Source: Dyadobacter sp. 50-39
GTDB lineage: Bacteria > Bacteroidota > Bacteroidia > Cytophagales > Spirosomataceae
NCBI GenBank assembly: GCA_001898145.1
Contig: MKSR01000029.1
Location: 620,001 to 684,000, forward strand
Length of the DNA: 64,000 nt
Reading direction: 5' to 3'
The notes beneath the pieces are model-generated. The model made no database searches. It saw nothing but the letters and a program-made list of their open reading frames with translations, and was not told the DNA's origin. Both the position numbers and the translations under genes were made by a program. This document shows positions 26,567 through 36,554 of the stretch, one piece after another. Position 1 is the stretch's first letter; every line of letters starts with the position of its first letter.

Positions 26567-27828
26567 TATTCTTCCAAAAAGTCCAAATCCCGTCCGTGCG
26601 TTTCAGGAATTGTCAGGATGCAGAAGATACCTATTGCAAAACAGATCAGCCCTACGAGCGCCCCAGCCTGGATCACAGTGAAAGAACCTTTAAAAATAGC
26701 AAATAATGTAGTCATTCCCACTACGGTTCCGCGCACCATGTTGGGCACCGTGGTAGCGGCCGTTGCCCGCAGGTTAGTACCGAACTGCTCTGCGCCAATG
26801 GTCACGAACATAGCCCAGTAACCGATCCCGAAGCCCAGCAAACTCGCTACGGTGTAGAAGAAAGATGCCGATTTGATACCCGCGAAAAGGTAAACCAGGC
26901 TGCATACCAAGGTAAACAGCATCAGGTAAAAGACCGCCTTCTTGCGCGATTCGAGCCAGTGGCTGATAAACCCGCTGCAAAGGTCGCCTATCGACAGCCC
27001 TACATAGCACCACATAATGGAAAGGCCGGGTTTGATGGGCTCGGCAATACCCAGGGCTTTCCCGAATTCATTGCTGAATGTGGCGAGAATCCCGATCACA
27101 AACCAGGTTGGCAAACCGATACCAATGCATTTAAGATACCTTCCGAGCCTGTCTTTGTTGGTAAACAATGCGAAGAAATTTCCTTTCTCGATATGCTCCT
27201 TGTCTTTCAGGTCCTTGAAAATACCCGATTCAAAAACACCAATACGAAGCAGCAGCAACGAAATACCCAATCCGCCGCCAATGAAATAGGCATAGCGCCA
27301 GTCGAAAAATTCGACGGTGAAATAAGCTACCACGGCGCCGAGCAAGCCGATGCCGGCCACAAGCGAAGTACCAATGGCCCGCAGGTGCTTGGGAAGGATT
27401 TCCGAAACCAGCGTAATACCCGCGCCCAGCTCACCAGCCAAACCGATACCCGCAATGAAACGGAGCAATTTGTAAACCGTCACATCCTGTACGAAGCCGC
27501 AGGCGATGTTGGCCAGGGAATAGGTAATGATGGAGCCGAACAGTACGGAAAGGCGCCCTTTTTTGTCGCCCAAGACACCCCATAGGATACCGCCCAGGAG
27601 CAGCCCGGTCATCTGCCAGTTCAGAATACTGGCCCCGGTGACGGAAATGTCGGCCTCGGAAAGGCCCAGCGCAGCCAGGCTAGGCAGGCGGACGATCCCA
27701 AAGAGGAGCAAATCATAAATATCTACGAAGTAACCAAGAGCAGCGACAATTACGGGAGCACTGAAAAGATGGGAAGCGTCTGAGCGCGTTGCTGTGACGG
27801 ATGACATTTGGTTTTGTATGGGTTTCAT
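26566..27828 (-). CDS. MFS transporter, system 2
   Basis: A 420-residue inner-membrane transporter (start at MKPIQNQ; another in-frame Met lies 5 codons upstream). Twelve hydrophobic helices are visible. The A-motif between helices 2 and 3 reads GGILWGVLGDKKGRLSVLFG, and the helix 4-5 stretch RFIAGIGLAGELGAGITLV resembles the organic-acid and sugar-acid branches of the superfamily. It is placed between the FAD-oxidoreductase genes and the GMC pair on one strand, so it probably imports the oxidised product (a keto-sugar or sugar acid) into the cytoplasm. The substrate is inference only. Confidence 0.9.
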   Translation of the reverse strand: MKPIQNQMSSVTATRSDASHLFSAPVIVAALGYFVDIYDLLLFGIVRLPSLAALGLSEADISVTGASILNWQMTGLLLGGILWGVLGDKKGRLSVLFGSIITYSLANIACGFVQDVTVYKLLRFIAGIGLAGELGAGITLVSEILPKHLRAIGTSLVAGIGLLGAVVAYFTVEFFDWRYAYFIGGGLGISLLLLRIGVFESGIFKDLKDKEHIEKGNFFALFTNKDRLGRYLKCIGIGLPTWFVIGILATFSNEFGKALGIAEPIKPGLSIMWCYVGLSIGDLCSGFISHWLESRKKAVFYLMLFTLVCSLVYLFAGIKSASFFYTVASLLGFGIGYWAMFVTIGAEQFGTNLRATAATTVPNMVRGTVVGMTTLFAIFKGSFTVIQAGALVGLICFAIGIFCILTIPETHGRDLDFLEE

Positions 27829-27925
27829 CGGAATAACTTGCAATATTATGCAAATAGCCGGACATAAGCCCGGCTATTCGTTGGTAAATTAATAAAATTT
27901 AAAGAGAAAGTTTTGTTTAGCCCGC

Positions 27926-29569
27926 TCACAGTTCCAGCTTCTGTTTGTCTTTGAGCAACTGCTCTTTCAATTTGGCATAATCCACATCCTGCACGGCTAC
28001 CTTGCCGTCGATCGCCTGTACTGCGGCGGTGGCGGCACTTTGGCCGAGGATCATGAACACCGGCTCCATGCGGATAGACCCATAGGCAATGTGCGAAGCT
28101 GATACGCAGACCGGCACCAGCAGGTTTTCGCATTCCGCTTTTTTAGGGATAATCGAGCCGTAGGAAATGCCATAGGGCGTCTTGGGATGCACGCCTATGT
28201 CGCCCTCGTTCTGCACGAAACCGTCTTCCTTCACGTAACGCTGCGCATTGTGCGCATCGAGCGAGTAAGAGCCCATCCCAATGGACTGCGAGACCGCCTT
28301 TTTGCCTAATGTCTCATTCTCGGTCATCACGCTGTGGCCCAGCATGCGACGTGCTTCGCGTACATAAATCTGGTGCGGCCAGCCGCCATTGTCCTTGAAT
28401 TCGTCCTTCGGCAAGCCCCATTCGTTCACTTTGGCGCGGACGTCGGCAGGTACGGCGGGGTCATGGGCGAGGAAGTACATCAGGCCTTTCTGGTACAGTT
28501 CGTGCTCCTTGATGATCTGCTTGCGGCGCTCATAGGATGCATCGGGGTAATCGTAGTTCTGGCCGATAAAGTCGGTGCTGAACGGGCCGTGGTTGTTCGT
28601 GTCGGTCTTGCGGTTGGGAATGGGGTCGTATTTGTCGAAAGTTTCCGTCCAGCCGGCTTTGTACACCCGGGCGAGGAGTTCGTATTTGGCGGGATCATAG
28701 CCGGTAGGTTTTGCAAACGGAATGCGGTTGTCGGGGTGCGCCGAGAGGCACATCCGGAAGCAGTAAGCCTGGATTTTGTGGTCACCATCACCATTTTTAC
28801 CGATTTTCTCAGCGGTCACATAAGGCAGAAGTCCGCTCTTCGGGTCGCCTTCTACTTTATATGGGCTAATGTTTTTGGCAAAATAATGCCTGTGCTGGAA
28901 AACGCCCGCCTGAATGCCGTTCCACTGCTCGTCGTACACGCTGTTGGCTTCGCGGCCTACATGATATTTCACACCCGCCGCGGCCATCAGGTCGCCTTCG
29001 TAGGTGGCGTCGATGAACATTTTACCTTTAAATGTTTTGCCGCTGAGCGTTTTGAACGACGTAATACGCCCGCCGCTTTTCTGAACGCCGCCTTTGCCGC
29101 GGTTGAGCCATTCGTTGCGGTAAATTTTCAGGTTATTTTCTTTCACAAAATCTTCAAAAACCTGCTCGGCTACGTGCGGTTCGAAAATCCACATCGTGCG
29201 CTCGGCGCCGTCCATGGGTACGGTACCCTGGCCTTTATTGCCATATTCTTCCTTTTTCTGCCAATGCCAGCCTTCGGGCTTGTCGTAATGCTGGTATACG
29301 CGGTGGTAAAATTCCCGCGCAAGGCCGCCGATCACCGATTTGTTGCCGGTGTCGGTGAAACCCAGCCCGCCGGACGACAGCCCGCCCAAATGCTTGTCGG
29401 GCGAGACCACGAGTACCGTTTTGCCCGATTTCACCACTTGTACCGCGGCTGTCACCGCCGCACAGGTACCGCCATATACGATCACGTCCGCTTCATACGA
29501 CTGTCCCAAAACAGCCTGCGGCATAACTTGAGAGATAAGTATTCCAACCAGTAAGAGTAATTTTTTCAT
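27926..29569 (-). CDS. FAD-dependent oxidoreductase (FAD_oxidored family), secreted, system 2
   Basis: A 547-residue protein starting at 29569, where MKKLLLLVGILISQVMPQAV forms a signal peptide; the frame is open 15 codons further upstream. The FAD-binding motif is DVIVYGGTCAAVTAAVQVV, followed by HLGGLSSGGLGFTDTGN. Later segments VPVCVSASHIAYGSIRMEP and MFIDATYEGDLMAAAGV are shared with the next gene upstream. The family (PF12831) is common beside SusCD pairs, and some members are named xanthan-lyase-like, but no activity is firmly known. It ends a short, probably cotranscribed pair with its paralogue. An oxidation of a glycan or its fragment in the periplasm is the likely job. Confidence 0.9.
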   Translation of the reverse strand: MKKLLLLVGILISQVMPQAVLGQSYEADVIVYGGTCAAVTAAVQVVKSGKTVLVVSPDKHLGGLSSGGLGFTDTGNKSVIGGLAREFYHRVYQHYDKPEGWHWQKKEEYGNKGQGTVPMDGAERTMWIFEPHVAEQVFEDFVKENNLKIYRNEWLNRGKGGVQKSGGRITSFKTLSGKTFKGKMFIDATYEGDLMAAAGVKYHVGREANSVYDEQWNGIQAGVFQHRHYFAKNISPYKVEGDPKSGLLPYVTAEKIGKNGDGDHKIQAYCFRMCLSAHPDNRIPFAKPTGYDPAKYELLARVYKAGWTETFDKYDPIPNRKTDTNNHGPFSTDFIGQNYDYPDASYERRKQIIKEHELYQKGLMYFLAHDPAVPADVRAKVNEWGLPKDEFKDNGGWPHQIYVREARRMLGHSVMTENETLGKKAVSQSIGMGSYSLDAHNAQRYVKEDGFVQNEGDIGVHPKTPYGISYGSIIPKKAECENLLVPVCVSASHIAYGSIRMEPVFMILGQSAATAAVQAIDGKVAVQDVDYAKLKEQLLKDKQKLEL

Positions 29570-29635
29570 TAATGTCTGGGTTGAGGTTTTTAAATGCCGG
29601 CCACCGACGGTCAATGCCGGCGGCCGAGGACTTTA

Positions 29636-31672
29636 CTATTTTGACTCCGGCACAAACAGTACAGCATCTGCGGCCACGGCGCCCGACGCGCCTTCCGCCG
29701 AAATACTGACCGACGAAGCATTGCCTTTCGGGAGACTGAATTTGCCTACATGGTACCATTCGCCGGAGGTCTGTCCTTCGACCACGATGTCTTTTTCAAG
29801 CACCGTAATGGCTTTGACTTCACTGCCCGCTTTTACCGAAAGTTTGATCTCCGAAGCCGGCTTGGCCACTTTCGGGAAATACACGTAAACCTGGTAGCCG
29901 CCGGAAACCGGTACCTCAGGCGTAAAAGTTACCGAACCGCCAGCCTTATCCGTTTCAGATGTTGCCAGGTACGACGGGCCATACCCGCCTTTTTTGACCG
30001 GCTGCCAGTTCCCTTTTACAGAAACCTGCTTGCAGTCTTCATTATCGACCAGGATTTCGGGCGTTTTGCCATTTACCAACGGATCAGATTTCAGCTTTGC
30101 CTGCAACTTCGCGATGTCGATCTGCTGCACGCTCTTCTTCGAATCGATCGCCAGGACGGCCGCCATGGCCGACGACTGTGCCAGCACCATAAACACCGGC
30201 TCCATCCGGATGGAACCATAAGCGATGTGGGTCGCCGAAAGGCATACCGGCACCAGGAGGTTGGTACATTCCTGTGCTTTCGGCACCAGCGAGCGGTATG
30301 CGATCGGGTAAGGGCCGGAGGCGCTCACTTCTACATTCCCTTCGTTTTTCGCCATCCCATTCACCACAATGCGCTGAATGTTGTGCGAATCCATCTGGTA
30401 CGCGGCCATGCCTACGCCATCCTTCACCACTTCTTTGAGCTCGCAATGCGCCTGCGTCATCACGTAACTGCCTACCATTCTTCTGGCCTCGCGGATATAA
30501 AGCTGGGGCGACCAGTTACCGGTTTCCACATACTCATCTTTGGGATATCCCCATTTCAGCATGGCCTCGCGCAGTTCCTGCGGCACCCGCGGATCATGAC
30601 CGAAGAAATAGAGCAGCCCTTTGGTGTAGGCTTCATGGGCTTTGATGATCTCCGCACGCTTCTGATAGTCGCCGTCGGGATAATCGTGGTTCATACCGAT
30701 CATATCGGTCGAAAAGCCGTTGCGGTTGTTGATGTCCGTTTTGTTATTCGGCATCTTGCTCCAAATGAAGTAGTCGTTCAGCGTTTTGCGCTGCGGCTGT
30801 TTCGCAATGAGCCGTGCGAGAAGCTCGTAGCGAACCGGATCGTAGTCGGCCGGCTGGGTAATGGGCACCATATTGGCCGGATCGGACGTGAGGCAAATGC
30901 GGTAATTGTATGCCTGCACTTTTTTGTCGCCTGTGCCGTTGGGTTCCAGCTTAGCCGGCGAGACGCCCCAGAGCAGCCCGCTTTCCGGTTTCCCTTCCGT
31001 TTTGTAGGGATCAATGCCGTCGGGCAACTGGTGGCCGTGCATCAGCTGCACCCCATCGATCGTTTCGTTGTACTGACTGTTGGCCTCCCGGCCCACGGTG
31101 TACGATACGCCTGCCTTCGCCATCAGATCGCCCTCGTAGGTACAGTCGATGTACATTTTCGCAGCGACTGTCTGGTTCGTTTGAGCCCCCGGTTTAAGGC
31201 TGTTTTCCAAAACAATGGATTGAATCTCCGCACCTGATTTCTGCGCGCTTACGATCCTGCTTTGGTACATCACCTTGATGCCCGCTTCGTCGAGGTATTG
31301 CTGCAAGGTTTCCTTCGCCACGCCGGGTTCAAACGTCCATTGCTCAAACTTGCCGTAATGCTTGCCGATGCGGCGGTAAAAGTCGCGCGACAGGCCGGTA
31401 ATGGCATATTTGTTTCCGATATCGGTATAGCCGAGGCCTCCGGAAGTCATACCTCCCAAATGCCCGCCCGGCTCGATGAGCACAACCGTTTTCCCCATTT
31501 TCTTCGCCGTGTAGGCTGCGATTACCCCGGCGGCTGTTGCGCCGTAGACGCAGACATCCGCCTGCACCGTCGCTTTTGCCCCGGTTTCCGTCCCCAGCCC
31601 TGGGGGCCGAAATCCCGACAGCAGCAGGGCGAACAAGCAAGCCAAATGCGCTATTGCGATCTTTTTTCTCAT
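29636..31672 (-). CDS. FAD-dependent oxidoreductase with C-terminal golvesin/xanthan-lyase-like domain, system 2
   Basis: A 678-residue paralogue of the next gene (start at MRKKIA; a Met three codons upstream is possible). A signal peptide is followed by DVCVYGATAAGVIAAYTAKK and HLGGMTSGGLGYTDIGN, then the shared core CTYEGDLMAKAGVSYTVGRE and VPVCLSATHIAYGSIRMEP. It differs by an extra beta-rich C-terminal domain from about residue 545, opening ILVDNEDCKQVSVKGNW and holding GGYQVYVYFPK and GEWYHVGKF, which resembles golvesin C-terminal or xanthan lyase domains that bind carbohydrate. It lies 23 bp after susD in the same operon, so it is the first enzyme of system 2. Substrate unknown. Confidence 0.9.
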   Translation of the reverse strand: MRKKIAIAHLACLFALLLSGFRPPGLGTETGAKATVQADVCVYGATAAGVIAAYTAKKMGKTVVLIEPGGHLGGMTSGGLGYTDIGNKYAITGLSRDFYRRIGKHYGKFEQWTFEPGVAKETLQQYLDEAGIKVMYQSRIVSAQKSGAEIQSIVLENSLKPGAQTNQTVAAKMYIDCTYEGDLMAKAGVSYTVGREANSQYNETIDGVQLMHGHQLPDGIDPYKTEGKPESGLLWGVSPAKLEPNGTGDKKVQAYNYRICLTSDPANMVPITQPADYDPVRYELLARLIAKQPQRKTLNDYFIWSKMPNNKTDINNRNGFSTDMIGMNHDYPDGDYQKRAEIIKAHEAYTKGLLYFFGHDPRVPQELREAMLKWGYPKDEYVETGNWSPQLYIREARRMVGSYVMTQAHCELKEVVKDGVGMAAYQMDSHNIQRIVVNGMAKNEGNVEVSASGPYPIAYRSLVPKAQECTNLLVPVCLSATHIAYGSIRMEPVFMVLAQSSAMAAVLAIDSKKSVQQIDIAKLQAKLKSDPLVNGKTPEILVDNEDCKQVSVKGNWQPVKKGGYGPSYLATSETDKAGGSVTFTPEVPVSGGYQVYVYFPKVAKPASEIKLSVKAGSEVKAITVLEKDIVVEGQTSGEWYHVGKFSLPKGNASSVSISAEGASGAVAADAVLFVPESK

Positions 31673-31695
31673 TGTTTCCAAAACGATTAGATTGC

Positions 31696-33135
31696 TTAGT
31701 AACCCGGATTCTGGTCTTTGGCGGTGATGGCCTTGTTATACAAAATCTCGGAATTCGGGATCGGCCAGAGCATATGCTTCTCGGCTATTACAATATTCTT
31801 TACTTCCAGAATGCGCTGCTTGGCTATTCCGAGGCGTTTCAGGTCGTTCCAGCGCTTGCCTTCGTACATGGTTTCGTAGCCGCGCTCCTGCACCACTTTG
31901 TCGATGTAGGTTTGCAGTGTGGCGAAATCCGCCAGTTTGAAATCCACCGTCGAGGCGGCTTCCGCCGGCTTGCCGTAAGCGCGGCGGTGAACCTTGTTAA
32001 GGCTTTCGAGCCCTTCGGCGGTAGGCTTGCCATTTGCACGGGCATCAGCCTCCGCATGGAAAAGAAGCAGGTCGGCGTAGCGGTACCAGGGGTAGTCGTT
32101 GCCAGCCCCGCCGGTGGCGAGCGGGTCGCGGTATTTGCGGAACAACATGGAAGTAGTACCCAAACCAATGTCCACATTGTAAAGAATATGGTTTTTACGC
32201 AAATCCTTGAAATCCCAGTTTTTGATCACCGGATTGGACACCGAGTCGGTGTACTGCGCATACACGCCTCCCGGGCCATAGTAGTTGTAGGGCCCGATTT
32301 TGCGGTGCGCATAGCTTACCAACCCGAAGCCCTGCTGGCGCGAGTATTTGAAATAGAAAACCTCCTCACTGGTGTTCACCACCTCGGGGCCGTAGATCTT
32401 TTGAAAATCCTCGGAAACGGTCACCGGCACCAACGAGTACTTCTTGGAATCGATTACTTCCTTTGCTTTGGCACGTGAATCCTCCCATTTTTCGAGGTAC
32501 AGGTACACTTCCGACAAAAGTGTTTTGGCAGCCCATTTGGTCGGACGGCCAATCTCCGACGGATTGTCGGGAAGCCCGCTCTCGGCAGCCATTGCATCGG
32601 CGACAATGAGTTTGTACACATCGTCTACGCTCGACCTGGGGATGTCGGCCACGGTCATATTCTCCTCCGTGCGCAGGGGCACGGCCGCCCAGTTGCGTAC
32701 CAGCGCGAAGTAGATAAGCGCACGCATGTATTTGGCTTCGGCGATGAACGGGACCTTTTCGGCGTCGGTCATGCCCGTCCCTTTCGGTACATTGACGATC
32801 ACGAGGTTCGCATTACGAATGGACTGGTAAAAGTTGTCCCAGATCGTCGCGACGCGGTTGATGTTGGTGTTATCCAGGCCCTGGTATAAGCTCACGGGCG
32901 TTTGGGTACCTCTTGAATTACCGTAATCCGCCAATCCTTCGAGCTGGGCCGGATAGTTGGTGGACAACGCAGCGTCGGTGCGCATGGGGCCGTAAATTGC
33001 ATTGACCGCAGCTTTGGCCTCTGCGGCGGTATTGTAAAAATTCTCCGAGGCAAGCGATTTGGGTTTTTCTTCAAGGATGTCGGAACAAGCCATGCAAACC
33101 GCCGCCAAAAACAAACTGGTGAATATCTTTTTCAT
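31696..33135 (-). CDS. SusD/RagB-family lipoprotein, system 2
   Basis: A 479-residue ligand-binding lipoprotein. The signal peptide ends in a lipobox (AAVCMACSD, Cys17). The SusD N-terminal part begins ILEEKPKSLASENFYNT, and the C-terminal signature WYRYADLLLFHAEADARANG and YETMYEGKRWNDLKRLGIAK is clear. Length is slightly short but normal for the family. The gene lies 36 bp downstream of susC and 23 bp upstream of the first FAD oxidoreductase gene. The ligand cannot be told from sequence. Confidence 0.96.
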   Translation of the reverse strand: MKKIFTSLFLAAVCMACSDILEEKPKSLASENFYNTAAEAKAAVNAIYGPMRTDAALSTNYPAQLEGLADYGNSRGTQTPVSLYQGLDNTNINRVATIWDNFYQSIRNANLVIVNVPKGTGMTDAEKVPFIAEAKYMRALIYFALVRNWAAVPLRTEENMTVADIPRSSVDDVYKLIVADAMAAESGLPDNPSEIGRPTKWAAKTLLSEVYLYLEKWEDSRAKAKEVIDSKKYSLVPVTVSEDFQKIYGPEVVNTSEEVFYFKYSRQQGFGLVSYAHRKIGPYNYYGPGGVYAQYTDSVSNPVIKNWDFKDLRKNHILYNVDIGLGTTSMLFRKYRDPLATGGAGNDYPWYRYADLLLFHAEADARANGKPTAEGLESLNKVHRRAYGKPAEAASTVDFKLADFATLQTYIDKVVQERGYETMYEGKRWNDLKRLGIAKQRILEVKNIVIAEKHMLWPIPNSEILYNKAITAKDQNPGY

Positions 33136-33171
33136 AAATAATGATTTCTTTAACCGGTGATTAAACTGACC

Positions 33172-36100
33172 TTAAAACCCAATTCTGAGCCCTACCGTGG
33201 TGGTTTTGGCAACAGGGTAAACATAGTGGTCTACACCCTGCACGATCGAGTTGCCGCCACCGTAAGAGTTCACTTCCGGGTCGTACCACGAGTACTTGGT
33301 CAATGTGATCAGGTTCTGGCCGCTCACGTACAGCTGTCCGTATTTCATCCATTTGATATGCAGCTTGGAAACCGGCAGGTTGTAGCTCAGCTGGATGTTC
33401 TTGAACCGCAGGTAAGAGCCGTCTTCCACGAAGCGGTTCGACATTTGCGCCTGTGAAGAGGTTCTGATGATCGGATATTTGGCATTGGTGTTCTGCGGCG
33501 TCCAGTGGTCGAGGTACACTTCGCGCGGCATATTCAGCGCCTGGCCGTAGTCGTAGCCTTGTCCTTGCGCACTCAGGTTGAAAATGTCGTTGCCCTGAGA
33601 TCCCTGGACGAAGAATGTCAGCTCGAAATTTTTGAATGACATAGTCGAGTTGAATCCGTAGGTAAACTTCGGATTCGGGTTACCGATGATTCGCTTGTCA
33701 CCCGCGTCGCGGCTGCCATTCCCATTGAAATCCTCGTAAGCGATGAAGCCCTTCTCGTCATACCCTTTTTCCACATAGCCATAGAATGATCCCAGCGGAT
33801 AGCCTTCGCGGAGGATATTCACATTGTCATTCACCGCCGCACCGATGGTCTGGCCCAGAATGTCATTTCCGCCGTACAGCTTCATCACCTTGTTTCTGTT
33901 GACAGACAGGTTAGTCGAGACATTCCATTTGAATGCACCTTCCAGCACGGCCGCATTGACCCCGAATTCGAAACCTTTGTTTTGAATTTTCCCGATATTC
34001 TGAATGGTAAATGTGTAGCCCAGCGAAGATGGCAGCGCCACGTTGTTCAGCAAATCGCGGGTGTTTTTGATATAATAATCGGCTGTTACATTGACGCGAT
34101 TATTCCATAGCCCAAGGTCGATACCGAAGTCGGCCTGTGCGGTGGTTTCCCATTTGAGGGAGCCGGCAAGCCGCGTACCGGGTGCATAGGAGGTCATGAA
34201 TGCATCACCAAACACTACCTGACCGGACGCGAGCTGGTTCAATGTGAAATACGGCTGAATCGAGGTGTTACCCGTTTCGCCATATCCCGCCCTGATTTTC
34301 AGATCGGAAATGAAGGGGATATTTTTGATAAATTCCTCCTCCGACATACGCCAAGCAAGCGCTCCGGAAGGGAAGAATCCCCATTTCTGCCCATCGCTAT
34401 ACCGCGAGGAACCATCCGCGCGGAAGCTGGCCGTTGCGAGTATTTTGTTGTTAAAAGTATAATTGACGCGGGCTAGGTAGGAAAGCAGCGACCATTTCTG
34501 GTATGAAGTGCTTGGAACACCTTGTGTAGCGGCTGCACCGATGTCGTAAGTTTCCTGGTTATCACTGATAAAACCGCTGCCGGAAGCAGAAAGCGTGTTT
34601 TGAGTATAATCCTGGTAAGTGAAACCCGCCACCGCAGAAACGCTGTGCTTGCCGAAATCTTTCAGATAACTTACGGTGTTCTCGCTCAAAATGCTGGTTA
34701 CCCTCGCCGTTCCCACGTTCGCGCTACCCTTCGAGTTGACAAACTTGGTAGTAGTATAGCCATCGGTCCGGTCATCGGTGCTTTCTATACCCGCCAGCGT
34801 TTTGATCATCAGCCCTTTAATGGGCTCAAAAGTAACGGCACCGTTGGCCAGCACCTTGTTCGACCGGATCACGTCCGACTGCTGATAAAGGAAGTTCAGC
34901 GGGTTGGTAATCACATTGGAACCCCACGCATAGGCTTCGGCAAGTCTTGAATAGCTGCCGTCTGGAAGCGTTGCGGGGATCGTTGGATAGCCGGAGAGCA
35001 TTGCCGACATCAGCGTGCCGCCGCGGTTGCCCCTTTCCGAATTCTTGCGGTCGGAATCGATGCGGCTCAGCAGGGTACTCAGGTCGAACTTGAACTTCTT
35101 GCCGATATCGGAGCTCAGGTTCATACGGAGCGCATTCCGTACATAGTCGCTGCCGATGACAATGCCATCCTGGCTGAAATTACTTGCAGCTACCGAAAAG
35201 CGGGTTTTTTCATTACCACCGCTTACGGTCAATGCATGGTTCTGCACGGGCGCTTTCTGGAATACGAGGTCCTGCCAGTCGGTGCCTTTGCCGAAACCTG
35301 CTATCTGGTCGGCGGTGAAATGCGGGGCCAGTCCGTCGTTGGCTGCCTGCTCGTTGTAAAAATTGGCATACTCGGTCGCGTTCATCAGATCCAGCTTTTT
35401 GCGGATCGTCTGCACGCCATAATAGCCGTCATAATCCACGCTTACCCGGCCTGCTTTTCCTTTTTTGGTCGTGATGAGCACCACGCCATTCGCGCCGCGC
35501 GAACCGTAAATGGCCGTTGCGGAAGCATCTTTCAAAACTTCGATCGATTCGATATCGGCATTGTTCAGCAAAGTCGGATTACCTGAATAAGGGAAGCCGT
35601 CCACCACATACAAAGGCTCATTGCTGCCCTGAATGGAGTTGGTACCCCGTACGCGCACACTGATGGAGCTGCCCGGCGCGCCCGTGTTTTGCGATACATA
35701 CACGCCCGCCGCACGACCTGCCAGCGACTGCACTAGGTTGGTAGCAGGGTATGCATTCAATTCGGATGATTTAATGGAAGAAACGGAGCCGGTAAGGTCG
35801 CTTTTCTTGATCACGCCGTAACCGATCACGACGATTTCCTGCAACGACTTGTCTTCCAGAAGCATGCTCACCGTCAGCTCGGTCTGGCTGCCGAGCACAA
35901 TTTCCTGCGATTTGTAGCCTACAAAACTGAAAACGAGTACGGAATTAGGCGCACTTGATTCGGGAATTTCAAGCTGGAACTGGCCTTCCGGGTTGGTGGT
36001 CGTGCCGGTTTGTGTCCCTTTCAGCACGATGCTCACACCCGGCAGCCCGGTGTTCGACTCCCCGTCAAGTACTTTGCCGGAAACTGCACGCTTGGGCGCG

Positions 36101-36507
36101 TTGGCCGGCGAAGGCTGTCCTGCGGGGGCATCGGGTGTAGCATTTTCGAGTCTTCGCAAAATGATAATCTTGCCTGAAACTTCGTAATCGAGCCCGAGGG
36201 GTGTCAGGATATGGTCCAGGGCTTCGTACAAGGGCTTATCTCTCAGGGAAACTGTCACCTTCCTGGCCGATTTGATCAGTTTGGAACTGAATACAAACCG
36301 TACGTCCACCTGCTTTTCTACCTGGGTAAGCACCTTTTTCACTTCACTTCCATTCGCTGTCACCGAGATTTTCTGGCTTAGAAGGGATTGCGCGCTACCT
36401 TCACGTGCGTAACCCGTGACGATGAACACCAAGGCAAGCATGAGTTGAGTAGCTGTCATTCGCATGGTCCACAGTAATACCCTACGGTACTTTAAAGGTT
36501 TTTTCAT
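33172..36507 (-). CDS. SusC/RagA-family TonB-dependent transporter with STN domain, system 2
   Basis: A 1111-residue transporter starting at MKKPLKYRR (36507); the frame is open 12 codons upstream. Order: signal sequence; STN domain (about 45-118, with VDVRFVFSSKLIKSARKV); carboxypeptidase-regulatory-like domain (about 140-225); the linker LQEIVVIGYGVIKKSDLTGS; plug with VRVRGTNSIQGSNEPLYVVD and GANGVVLITTKKG; barrel. The presence of an STN domain fits regulation by the adjacent FecR and sigma pair. The 192-bp leader before the gene has two hairpins shared with the system 3 susC, which may control expression after transcription starts. Confidence 0.97.
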   Translation of the reverse strand: MKKPLKYRRVLLWTMRMTATQLMLALVFIVTGYAREGSAQSLLSQKISVTANGSEVKKVLTQVEKQVDVRFVFSSKLIKSARKVTVSLRDKPLYEALDHILTPLGLDYEVSGKIIILRRLENATPDAPAGQPSPANAPKRAVSGKVLDGESNTGLPGVSIVLKGTQTGTTTNPEGQFQLEIPESSAPNSVLVFSFVGYKSQEIVLGSQTELTVSMLLEDKSLQEIVVIGYGVIKKSDLTGSVSSIKSSELNAYPATNLVQSLAGRAAGVYVSQNTGAPGSSISVRVRGTNSIQGSNEPLYVVDGFPYSGNPTLLNNADIESIEVLKDASATAIYGSRGANGVVLITTKKGKAGRVSVDYDGYYGVQTIRKKLDLMNATEYANFYNEQAANDGLAPHFTADQIAGFGKGTDWQDLVFQKAPVQNHALTVSGGNEKTRFSVAASNFSQDGIVIGSDYVRNALRMNLSSDIGKKFKFDLSTLLSRIDSDRKNSERGNRGGTLMSAMLSGYPTIPATLPDGSYSRLAEAYAWGSNVITNPLNFLYQQSDVIRSNKVLANGAVTFEPIKGLMIKTLAGIESTDDRTDGYTTTKFVNSKGSANVGTARVTSILSENTVSYLKDFGKHSVSAVAGFTYQDYTQNTLSASGSGFISDNQETYDIGAAATQGVPSTSYQKWSLLSYLARVNYTFNNKILATASFRADGSSRYSDGQKWGFFPSGALAWRMSEEEFIKNIPFISDLKIRAGYGETGNTSIQPYFTLNQLASGQVVFGDAFMTSYAPGTRLAGSLKWETTAQADFGIDLGLWNNRVNVTADYYIKNTRDLLNNVALPSSLGYTFTIQNIGKIQNKGFEFGVNAAVLEGAFKWNVSTNLSVNRNKVMKLYGGNDILGQTIGAAVNDNVNILREGYPLGSFYGYVEKGYDEKGFIAYEDFNGNGSRDAGDKRIIGNPNPKFTYGFNSTMSFKNFELTFFVQGSQGNDIFNLSAQGQGYDYGQALNMPREVYLDHWTPQNTNAKYPIIRTSSQAQMSNRFVEDGSYLRFKNIQLSYNLPVSKLHIKWMKYGQLYVSGQNLITLTKYSWYDPEVNSYGGGNSIVQGVDHYVYPVAKTTTVGLRIGF

Positions 36508-36554
36508 AGATTTGATTGTTTTGTAGAATAGGAAATTTGGCAAAACGATCCCTG

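Noticed and set aside
28334-29554. Open frame of about 400 codons on the plus strand
   Set aside because: It is antisense to the second FAD oxidoreductase gene and has no recognisable domain or signal.
29750-31237. Open frame of 495 codons on the plus strand
   Set aside because: It lies antisense to the FAD oxidoreductase gene. The peptide is rich in His and Arg in the way typical of shadow frames.
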